Part shown: positions 57,301 through 64,000 of the stretch, piece after piece
How the letters are laid out: every line of letters starts with the position of its first letter
Numbering within the stretch: position 1 is the stretch's first letter
DNA from: Colwellia maritima
Lineage (GTDB): Bacteria; Pseudomonadota; Gammaproteobacteria; Enterobacterales; Alteromonadaceae
DNA length: 64,000 nt
NCBI RefSeq assembly: GCF_022669015.1
Contig: NZ_JAKKSL010000001.1
Coordinates: 1,222,059 to 1,286,058, forward strand
Reading direction: 5' to 3'
The notes under the pieces: model-generated
The model's input: only the letters and a program-made list of their open reading frames with translations
The model's database searches: none
Told to the model about the DNA's origin: nothing
Program-made: the position numbers and the translations under genes

Positions 57301-58831
57301 TGGGCAAATTGTTGTCTGAAATAATCATATAGCACACGTGGTTTACTTGAGAGCACAGCCATAGGGGTATCATCACCCATTGAGCCAGTCGCTTCTTGAC
57401 CATTTTCTGCTAGTGTTTTAATAACTTGATGAATTTCTTCATAGCTGTAATTAAACATTTTATGGTATTGATTCATCTCAATATCAGAGAAAACGCGTAC
57501 CCCTATTTGATTTGCTTCTAACTCGTCAAATGGAATTAAACGGCGAACATTTTTGTTAAGCCATTCACGGTAGGGGTGACGACATTTTAATTCATTATTG
57601 ATGTCGTTTGAGTTGAAAAGCTTACCTGTATAGGTGTCAAGGGCGAGCATTTCGCCGGGACCAACACGACCTTTTTCAACCACTTCATCTTCGCCGTAAT
57701 CCCAAATACCTACCTCTGAGGCAAGGGTAATGAAACCATTACGGGTAATAACATAGCGGGTCGGGCGTAAGCCGTTTCTATCTAAATTACAGGCAACATG
57801 GCGACCATTGGTCATAACCACACCTGCCGGGCCGTCCCATGGTTCCATGTGCATAGAGTTAAATTCGTAAAAGGCGCGTAAGTCATCGTCCATTAAGTTA
57901 CTGTTTTGCCATGCCGGCGGCATTAATAAACGCATCGCGCGGTATAAATCCATACCACCGGCAAGAAAAAGTTCAAGCATATTGTCTAACGAAGAAGAAT
58001 CCGAGCCTGTTTGACCAACAAAAGGAGCGGCATCATGTAAATCGGGTAATAGCGGCGATTTAAAACGGTATGTACGTGCCCGTGACCATTGACGATTACC
58101 ATTAATGGTATTGATTTCCCCATTATGTGCTAGGTATCTAAAGGGTTGCGCTAAATACCATTGTGGTGATGTGTTTGTTGAAAAACGGTGAAAAACACAA
58201 ATAGCACTTTGCATACGAATATCGGCAAGGTCTAAATAGAAGTTAGGTAAATCTATTGGCATCATTAAGCCTTTATAGATAGTAACCAAACACGACAAAC
58301 TGGCAACATAAAATACATCGTCAGTAATACGTTTTTCTGCACGGCGACGTGCCATATATAAGCGTCGTTCTAGATCACGATTTCGCCAACCTGGAGGTGC
58401 ATCAACAAATACTTGCTCAATTTTTGGCATGTTGTTGATGGCGGCATCACCTAATACTGAGGTGTCGATAGGTACTGTTCGCCGACCGATAAGGGTCAAA
58501 CTTTCGTTAGCAAACTCTTCTTCTAGTATTTTTTTAGATAATGCAGCAGCAACAGGATCGGGGTTTAAAAAGATCATGCCTACTGCATATTTTTTACCAA
58601 GTTTCGACCATTATCTTCAGCAACAGCCCGGAAGAAAGTATCTGGTTTTTGTAACAATAAACCACAACCATCACCTGTTTTACCATCAGCAGCGATACCA
58701 CCTCGATGTTGCATGCGATCTAAGGCCGAAATAGCGGTTTTAATAAGTTTATGGTTGGTTTCACCATGTTGATGGGCGATTAAGCCAAAACCACAATTTT
58801 CGCGTTGAACGCTATGATCATAAAGCTGCAT
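54372..58831 (-). CDS. gltB: Glutamate synthase large subunit, three indels
   Basis: About 1,486 residues, normal for GOGAT large subunits. A short pro-sequence precedes the catalytic Cys ([11 protein letters not shown]) of the amidotransferase domain. Central and FMN domains follow ([53 protein letters not shown]) and the 3Fe-4S cysteines [18 protein letters not shown]. The C-terminal beta-helix is [13 protein letters not shown]. Breaks are near 58571 (CTTGG for probable CTTTGG), 56655 (TTTGG region) and 54983 (GCTTTGGTGG for GCTGGTGG). Three independent breaks in a central nitrogen gene argue for sequence error. It is transcribed with gltD; the LysR gene lies 226 bases upstream on the same strand. 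Confidence 0.93.
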
Positions 58832-59057
58832 TACTGTCTCCTAATAAAAAGTCCACTTGGTAAACAGAACAAAAAAGGATCAAAGGTAAGAGAAAAGCGA
58901 TTAACTATTCCATTTTTATCCAAGAGGAGGGATGGTTACATTACTCATTTGTCAGGAAAAGGTCAATTGAAAATAGAGCTTTTGCTCATGACTGTTACCA
59001 CGTATTCAAAAGGAGGGAATTTTCCATTTACAGGTTATTAGGTTTAACTATTTGTTT

Positions 59058-59978
59058 TTATTTTGTTTTGGTTTTGTCTTTTAATGTTTCTTCTTTTAGC
59101 CAGTTAATAAAAATATTCAGGCGAGCTTTCTTCGCTGAATTAGGATCATAGACATAGTATCGTTTAAAGGATATTGGGTGCTTAATATTAAATGGAATAA
59201 CCAACTGACCCGTTTCTATATACTGGGAAAATAACGCTTCTGAAGCTAAAGTAAACCCATGACCGCTGAGTACAGCACTTAATGCCATGTCGCCACTACT
59301 CACTTGAGTCCATTTTGTATGGGCTTGATAGTGTATGATCTCTGCTTGTGTAAACCAAGCAGACCAATTAATAAGACCTTCATGTTCTAAGCTTACCAAC
59401 CAACAGTTTAAAATATCTTGGGGATTATTAAAGTGCATTTTATTAGCAAGTTGAGCTGAACAAACTGGATAAACATGATCCTCACTGACAAATTCATAAG
59501 TCATCTCCTCGCTGATATCACTGTCTGCTGTGGTTCTAAAACGAATTGCCAGATCGATATGTCCTTGGCGAAGGTCTTCAAGGCAATTAGAGGCGAGTAC
59601 TTTGATTTTTATATCAGGGTGTTTCACTGAAAATTGATACAACCTTGGCATAAGCCACAATGAAGTGAAGGCCTGAGTAGAGGTGATTGTGAGACTGCCT
59701 GCGATATCTTCGGTTTGAATGCTATTAAAACCTTTTAACAGCGTATTAAAAGCAAGTTGGGTTGCTTGATATAGCTTGTCGCCGCTGTCGGTCAATTGCA
59801 TTTTTCGACCACGTCGAGTAAATAATCGAGCACCTAGCGATGTTTCCAGTTGTCGCATTTGTTGACTTACTGCGGCTTGGGTAACAAATAATTCTGCTGC
59901 CGCTTTACTATAACTTTGATGGCGAGCCGCACTCTCAAAGCTACGTAAATTGTTTAAATGTTTTAACCGTTTGTCCAT
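59058..59978 (-). CDS. LysR-family regulator (GcvA-like)
   Basis: Intact, 306 residues. The N-terminal winged helix is LNNLRSFESAARHQSYSKAAAELFVTQAAVSQQMRQLE, in two segments. The effector domain contains SLTITSTQAFTSLWLMPRL and DLRQGHIDLAIRF, as in GcvA-type regulators. A perfect inverted repeat 104 bases upstream, in front of a divergent promoter, is its likely site, so its main target is probably the small ORF and peptidase at 60178-61945. It could also affect gltB. Confidence 0.9.
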   Translation of the reverse strand: MDKRLKHLNNLRSFESAARHQSYSKAAAELFVTQAAVSQQMRQLETSLGARLFTRRGRKMQLTDSGDKLYQATQLAFNTLLKGFNSIQTEDIAGSLTITSTQAFTSLWLMPRLYQFSVKHPDIKIKVLASNCLEDLRQGHIDLAIRFRTTADSDISEEMTYEFVSEDHVYPVCSAQLANKMHFNNPQDILNCWLVSLEHEGLINWSAWFTQAEIIHYQAHTKWTQVSSGDMALSAVLSGHGFTLASEALFSQYIETGQLVIPFNIKHPISFKRYYVYDPNSAKKARLNIFINWLKEETLKDKTKTK

Positions 59979-60081
59979 TTATCGCCAATCCAATTGAGTT
60001 ATCGCTTATCTCGCTCATGTAAAAAGAGGCTTCAGTTTAATCCTTATTAATTTTACAAGAATAGAAATAGTAATGCAGCAA

Positions 60082-60098
60082 TATAAGCTAAGCTTATA
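60082..60098. promoter_or_regulatory. LysR-type operator
   Basis: Perfect inverted repeat TATAAGCT-A-AGCTTATA, of the T-N11-A form LysR regulators bind. Its centre is about 58 bases before the expected start point of the promoter at 60113-60141, which is the usual place for activation. Confidence 0.6.
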
Positions 60099-60112
60099 GA
60101 TTATGTAAATAA

Positions 60113-60141
60113 TTATTGTTGGTTTACGTATGGAATACAAT
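60113..60141 (+). promoter_or_regulatory. Promoter of the 38-codon ORF
   Basis: TTATTG, 17-base spacer, TACAAT, reading away from lysR toward the small ORF at 60178. Confidence 0.55.
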
Positions 60142-60177
60142 ACAAAATGATCATATTGCCATAAGAAGGAAATATTG

Positions 60178-60294
60178 ATGTATATGACTAAACTAACAGA
60201 AAAATCTATAATGCTTAGCGAAAATGGAGGGAAAGATAAGATTGATAATGAAGAAGTAATAGGCGGAAAAACAACTGAAACGTATGTGCCTTGA
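60178..60294 (+). CDS. Small ORF, 38 residues, unknown function
   Basis: Begins MYMTKLTEKSIMLSENGGKD and ends EEVIGGKTTETYVP. It has a strong ribosome site (AAGAAGGAA, six bases before ATG), a promoter and a LysR-type operator in the right order. It is hydrophilic, with no signal peptide and no cysteine. I recognise no family. Possible roles are a leader peptide for the peptidase gene 142 bases downstream or a precursor of a processed peptide. The 458-base stretch 59979-60436 holds no other gene that I can support. Confidence 0.5.
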   Translation: MYMTKLTEKSIMLSENGGKDKIDNEEVIGGKTTETYVP

Positions 60295-60436
60295 CTCAAT
60301 AGAAAAGTTGTTGACGAACATGTCAAATAAGTTAGGTTTATCCTTGGCTATTTATCAGAAGTAATAAAATTATATTCATCTCTTGCAATTTATTCCCAAA
60401 ATAGGGATAAAATGTCAACAAAAAAGGAGTTACCCA

Positions 60437-61945
60437 GTGATTAGACGTTCAGTTTACTATTTTATATTGTTACTAAGTGCTTTAGCTCAGCCTTTTCAGG
60501 TTCAAGCAAAGGTCAGTGATGTGGCAAATAATACCGCGCAATATGCCGTAGATTCTTACCAACAAAAGATGTTAGATAGCCTTGAAGAATTGATATCATT
60601 CAATACGGTTGCAGTTGAGGGGCTTCCGTCAACAGAAAATCCTGTTCACCAAGCATTTAAAAAATCATTAGCACAACAAGCAAAACAGCTTGGTTTAGAT
60701 TACACCGACCACGGCTATATTGTCATTATTGGCTTAGGGGATAGTAAAGAACGACTTGGTATGATCACCCATGGCGATGTTCAGCCTGCGACGCCGACTA
60801 AATGGGCTAAATCACCCTTTGAACTGGATCTTACCTCCGAGCCTGGAAAATTAGTTGGCAGAGGCACAGAGGATGATAAAGGCTCAATTTCGAATGCCCT
60901 TTATGCAATGAAATCTATTAAAGACATGAAGATAAAACTCAATAAACGTATTGAACTATATGTTTATATGGCTGAAGAATCAGATTGGGCACCGTTAGAA
61001 GCTTACATTAAAGAACACACTTTACCTCAAGTAAACATTACCCTTGACGCTGAATATCCTGTTGTTACGGCGGAAAAAGGTTATGGCACCATCAGCATGA
61101 CTTTTCCAAACAAAGAGATTACGACAGAGCAACGCTATTTAAGTGACTTTATAGGGGGATTTTTTGGTAGTCAAATTCCAGAGGATGCACAAGCAACCAT
61201 TGAAAATGCAGATGAATTTTTATTAGCTAAAGTGCAAAAAATCGCGAAATCTCATCCTCAGATTCATTACAATTACCAATGGCATGGAAATGCATTAACG
61301 ATTAAAGCATTGGGGAAATCAGCGCATTCATCTAAGCCAGAAGATGGTGTCAATGCGATTACCTATTTAGCTGATTTATTATCATTTACCCGTTGGCCTA
61401 ACAACGCCAGTGGTGCGCTCGTTAATTTTATTAATGATAATTTAGGCACCGACTTATATGGTGAAAAGTTTGGCAATGTTGCTTATAGCGATGATTTTAT
61501 GGGGCCAATGTCTTTACAACCAACCGTATTGAAGCAAAAAGAGCAGGGCATAGAGCTTAATATTAACTTACGTCGACCCAAAGGAAAAACCGCAGCACAA
61601 TTAGAAAATGAGATTAATTTAACACTTAATCAGTGGCAGCAAGCGAATAAAGTAACTCTCACCAATTTAAAAAACTATATTGGCGAACCGTTTGTGCAAA
61701 ATAATGCGCCGCAAATTGATACCTTGCTAAATGTATTCTCGTTTTATACAGGTATTACTGAAGCTAAACCTGTCGCCATTGGCGGTGGTACCAATTCAAG
61801 GCTTTTCCCTAATGCTGTTAGTTTTGGTCCTTCCATGCCAGGTAAAGAATACACCGGGCATTCCGAACATGAGTTCATTACCATGGAACAATTTATATTG
61901 AATTTGAAGATGTATACTGCGGTGTTGATTGAATTAGCGCAGTAA
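60437..61945 (+). CDS. Secreted M20-family dipeptidase/carboxypeptidase
   Basis: About 502 residues from the GTG at 60437, which has AAAGGAG seven bases upstream and opens a signal peptide (SVYYFILLLSALAQPFQVQA); an in-frame upstream ATG at 60383 would put 18 charged residues before it. Zinc ligands are in MITHGDVQPA (HxD), VGRGTEDDKG (bridging Asp), YMAEESDW (catalytic Glu pair), and GHSEHEF near the C-terminus. It resembles the PepV-type Xaa-His dipeptidases, but acts in the periplasm. It may follow the small ORF in one transcript. Confidence 0.9.
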   Translation: MIRRSVYYFILLLSALAQPFQVQAKVSDVANNTAQYAVDSYQQKMLDSLEELISFNTVAVEGLPSTENPVHQAFKKSLAQQAKQLGLDYTDHGYIVIIGLGDSKERLGMITHGDVQPATPTKWAKSPFELDLTSEPGKLVGRGTEDDKGSISNALYAMKSIKDMKIKLNKRIELYVYMAEESDWAPLEAYIKEHTLPQVNITLDAEYPVVTAEKGYGTISMTFPNKEITTEQRYLSDFIGGFFGSQIPEDAQATIENADEFLLAKVQKIAKSHPQIHYNYQWHGNALTIKALGKSAHSSKPEDGVNAITYLADLLSFTRWPNNASGALVNFINDNLGTDLYGEKFGNVAYSDDFMGPMSLQPTVLKQKEQGIELNINLRRPKGKTAAQLENEINLTLNQWQQANKVTLTNLKNYIGEPFVQNNAPQIDTLLNVFSFYTGITEAKPVAIGGGTNSRLFPNAVSFGPSMPGKEYTGHSEHEFITMEQFILNLKMYTAVLIELAQ

Positions 61946-62479
61946 AGCGCAGTAAAGAATAAAAGCTTACCCCGTGTAGGGCGTAATTCATTGCGCTGTG
62001 TCAGAATGAATTCTAACCATGGCTATCCGCCTAATATATTAAATACCCCGGAAGATGATGCTATTGCCTATGAATGTAGCTCGCCAATATACTTCACAGA
62101 AAGTTTAACTAAATCATTATTGATCAATGACTAATAGGTAATCTTTTGACTACGTGAAATATCAGTGCTTGCTACCTTTATCATGGCAAACTTTCATTTT
62201 ATTACGCAGTAGTATGAATTATTAGATAAAGAAATATAAAGCACAGTTCTGCCTTCCTATAGCAGCTATTCAGGCCACGTTAATAGTTTTATTTACATTG
62301 TGTTTGTAATTTTGTCCTATAACATTATTACAAGGCGTTTTGGGGCGTAACAACAAAAAGCTATTTTTAAATACATATAATTATCTGTTTACAAAGGTGT
62401 TTTTTAGTGAAATTATTAACACATGTAATATACGCCGTTTTGGGGTGTTATAACCCCCAAAGTGGTGTTCAATAAGCTG
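61946..62479. other. Non-coding junction before the cassette
   Basis: 534 bases with no gene that I can support. It contains the ten-base sequence CGTTTTGGGG at 62337 and again at 62437, exactly 100 bases apart, each followed by a TAAC within 15 bases. It also holds a hairpin (TTGGGGTG / related CCCCCAA, 62441-62461). No integrase gene or clear attI is present. Confidence 0.5.
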
Positions 62480-62480
62480 T

Positions 62481-63920
62481 TAAATTTCTCAAGAGTACGT
62501 GGATGGATTCGAGTGTGAGTGACTTAAAAAATATTGAAAAACTGGTCTTTTCCTTTTTCTGTGACTCTTCAGATTTTAATGGAATTCCTTTGCGACAGGT
62601 TTCACAAGACTTGAACTTAGAATATGAAGAGTCAATTGACCACATAAAAGAGCTTGTAAAATCTGGAATTGTTTCAATTCAATCTAGCACCAATCCTCAC
62701 ATTATTGGTTTTCAGCATCATCCAGTTCAATCTCAATTAGAGATACTAGAACACGCAAAATCAATTAAAGTGGAGAAACAATCATTCGGTAACTTCGAAC
62801 TAGCAGTAGAGACAACCGAATACCCTATTTGCTTATATCCAACTCCGGAATATGCAAAAAAAAATCGAGATATTGATAAGTATGGGTACGCAAAATATAG
62901 TATTGATTTGGCTCTATCTGAACCTCAAATGAGTTTTAGGTTTTTTGAAACAGACATCCTAGAGCGTTACTCGAATGAACCTCGTTTTGATTTCGAGTTT
63001 AAAGATTTTAGTGGTCAAATATCATGTAAATATGATGATGAAGGCAATCCAATACTTAGAGAAGAAGATCAAATATTTTTAAAATCATTTGGCCTAGGGT
63101 TTGATTCGTCAGACGCTAGGGTTGTAGCTGTTATGCTTTGTGATTTGGGCAAGCTTTCTTCTGAACATCAAGTTGCTTGGGGAGCTAAAGAAATACCCAA
63201 GACAGAATGCAAGGTACTAGATGATTATTATAATAACTTAATTTTAGGGCAGTGGATAACATCAAAATCTGTGTTCACTGCATTGATTGATGAAATCAAT
63301 GCTATCTACAAAATTACTGAGTCAATTTTTGGTGTACCGCTCTTTCATAAAGAGCTAGATGGTGAGCACCGCCCTAAGAACTTCACATTTTTCTTTTCGC
63401 CTACGTCCAAAAATTATTACGACTTCATTAACCTTCTTGATAAATATCTATCAGAGAATATTAACAAGTCATTTTTTGAGAGTTCGCTAGAGCTAGAAGA
63501 GCTAAAACCCATTGGCGACAATATGGTGGAAAGAGTCCAAAAAGGAACGCTAAGACTCCTAGAGGAATGGGTGAATCAGTCTTTTAGATTTCCAGATGAC
63601 TCTTTCCCCAAAAAAATGTTGAAGCCTTTAAAGAATGTGAGAAGAGAGCGACAAAAACCGGCTCATAAAGTCATTGAAAATGATTATGATCCTAAGTTTA
63701 TTGATAAACAAAAGAAAATTGTTGAAGCGTGTTACATATCAATAGGTAGCTTAAGAAAAAATCTTCAAACTCACCCTAAAGCAAAAGACGTAGAGTTAGA
63801 CGATAGGCCGGAACGAGATAATGTTAAGTACTTCTAGTCAGGAGCAGCCAAAATTTAACAAGCGCATGTTATCGGACTGGTTTTCCGCTGCGCTCCAACC
63901 CGACCGCAAATGCGGGCGTT
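62481..63920 (+). mobile_element. Putative integron gene cassette
   Basis: It starts at a core site GTTAAAT (62480-62486) and ends with GTT at 63918-63920. It holds one ORF with a 22-base leader and a 15-base gap to the attC-like site, the compact form of gene cassettes. The inverse core at its 3' end, ATTTAAC (63853-63859), is the exact complement of GTTAAAT. This is what is expected if the cassette once closed as a circle. No integrase is within the window. Confidence 0.6.
62503..63837 (+). CDS. Cassette-encoded protein of unknown function, 444 residues
   Basis: Complete and undamaged. Residues 1-70 look like a winged helix (FFCDSSDFNGIPLRQVSQDL, YEESIDHIKELVKSGIVSIQ). The middle (100-330) is mixed alpha/beta with no motif I recognise. 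The last 80 residues are helical and charged, with RRERQKPAHKVIENDYD followed by FIDKQKKIVEACYISIGSLR. The R-x4-H in RQKPAH recalls HEPN-type RNase motifs. No membrane segments or signal peptide. Being in a cassette, it was likely acquired by transfer. A phage-defence or stress role is possible but not shown. Confidence 0.75.
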   Translation: MDSSVSDLKNIEKLVFSFFCDSSDFNGIPLRQVSQDLNLEYEESIDHIKELVKSGIVSIQSSTNPHIIGFQHHPVQSQLEILEHAKSIKVEKQSFGNFELAVETTEYPICLYPTPEYAKKNRDIDKYGYAKYSIDLALSEPQMSFRFFETDILERYSNEPRFDFEFKDFSGQISCKYDDEGNPILREEDQIFLKSFGLGFDSSDARVVAVMLCDLGKLSSEHQVAWGAKEIPKTECKVLDDYYNNLILGQWITSKSVFTALIDEINAIYKITESIFGVPLFHKELDGEHRPKNFTFFFSPTSKNYYDFINLLDKYLSENINKSFFESSLELEELKPIGDNMVERVQKGTLRLLEEWVNQSFRFPDDSFPKKMLKPLKNVRRERQKPAHKVIENDYDPKFIDKQKKIVEACYISIGSLRKNLQTHPKAKDVELDDRPERDNVKYF

Positions 63921-63924
63921 TCAT
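63853..63924 (+). mobile_element. attC-like recombination site
   Basis: 72 bases of imperfect dyad symmetry. It begins with the inverse core ATTTAAC, then AAGCGCATG, TCGGACTGG on the left arm and CCAACCCGA, ATGCGGGC, GTT on the right. CGCAT/ATGCG, TCGG/CCGA and TGG/CCA pair, leaving unpaired spacers and a GC-rich terminal loop (CCGCTGCGC). The final core reads GTTTCAT, so the four bases after GTT do not fit RRRY. That is expected if a non-consensus target or neighbour follows. Confidence 0.62.
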
Positions 63925-63955
63925 TTCACGAATAATCCGGAGACGTTGGTTCTAA

Positions 63956-64000
63956 ATGAATATTACTGAGCACTTAGAGAAACTAAACAGCGATACACAA
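63956..64000 (+). CDS. Start of a further ORF, cut by the window end
   Basis: Fifteen codons (MNITEHLEKLNSDTQ), with CCGGAG upstream, beginning 36 bases after the attC-like site in the same orientation. It is compatible with a second cassette. Too short to identify. Confidence 0.4.
   Translation, partial: MNITEHLEKLNSDTQ

Noticed and set aside
58805-59041. Plus-strand ORF upstream of gltB
   Set aside because: It overlaps the gltB start and promoter region and its translation looks random.
60015-60326. Minus-strand ORF opposite the small LysR-controlled ORF
   Set aside because: Low-complexity hydrophobic translation, and it overlaps the lysR promoter; the plus-strand signals are far better.
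62006-62134. A 42-codon ORF ([20 protein letters not shown]...)
   Set aside because: No ribosome site, no promoter, unknown composition. It could be a remnant, but I cannot support it as a gene.
62280-62480. A true attI site with integrase
   Set aside because: No integrase ORF in either direction in the 534-base gap, and no upstream attC that I could fold with confidence.

Overview
The window reads as chromosome of an AT-rich marine gammaproteobacterium of the order Alteromonadales, most like Colwellia and its relatives. This is inferred from the divergent argR/mdh pair, the ispB/rplU-rpmA-obgE block, TonB-dependent receptors paired with flavin-dependent halogenases, and TRAP and NhaC transporters. 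I see no rRNA, tRNA or CRISPR.

Layout. 0-1 kb: a DUF808 membrane protein. 1-27.4 kb: a beta-glucan/oligosaccharide utilisation locus. It holds a LacI repressor, a GH1 beta-glucosidase with a GPH sugar transporter, an FHS glucose/galactose transporter with a GH3 lipoprotein, a TonB receptor with two flavin-dependent halogenases, a second GPH transporter with a GH94 phosphorylase, gluconokinase, a family-9-like carbohydrate-binding protein and a second GH3 lipoprotein, then a hybrid sensor kinase. Five TGWAAGCGCTTWCA operators sit in its two divergent promoter regions, so the LacI protein probably controls four transcription units. 27.4-33.5 kb: core genes argR, mdh, a bacteriohemerythrin, a VF530-like protein, ispB, rplU, rpmA and obgE. 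33.5-43.7 kb: a sugar porter, a FecR/ECF-sigma pair, and divergently an STN-type TonB receptor, a halogenase, SapC and a DUF6445-like protein; this looks like a cell-surface-signalled nutrient system. 43.8-47 kb: a HEPN-like small protein, an RRM protein, folA and nhaC. 47-52.8 kb: a TRAP transporter and a molybdenum hydroxylase (IorAB type). 52.9-58.8 kb: gltD and gltB. 59-62 kb: a LysR regulator, a 38-codon ORF behind a promoter with a LysR-type operator, and a secreted M20 peptidase. 62.48 kb to the end: a sequence with integron gene-cassette architecture (core site, one ORF, attC-like site, start of another ORF), with no integrase in view.

Data quality matters. I inferred about 34 single- or double-base indels that break otherwise normal genes, including gltB (three) and the compensating pairs in a TonB receptor, dctM and a sugar porter. 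About two thirds fall on or beside TTGG (CCAA on the other strand). This points to a motif-specific base-calling or assembly error, possibly caused by a modified base, and not to true pseudogenes. Spans given for these genes are of the reconstructed gene.
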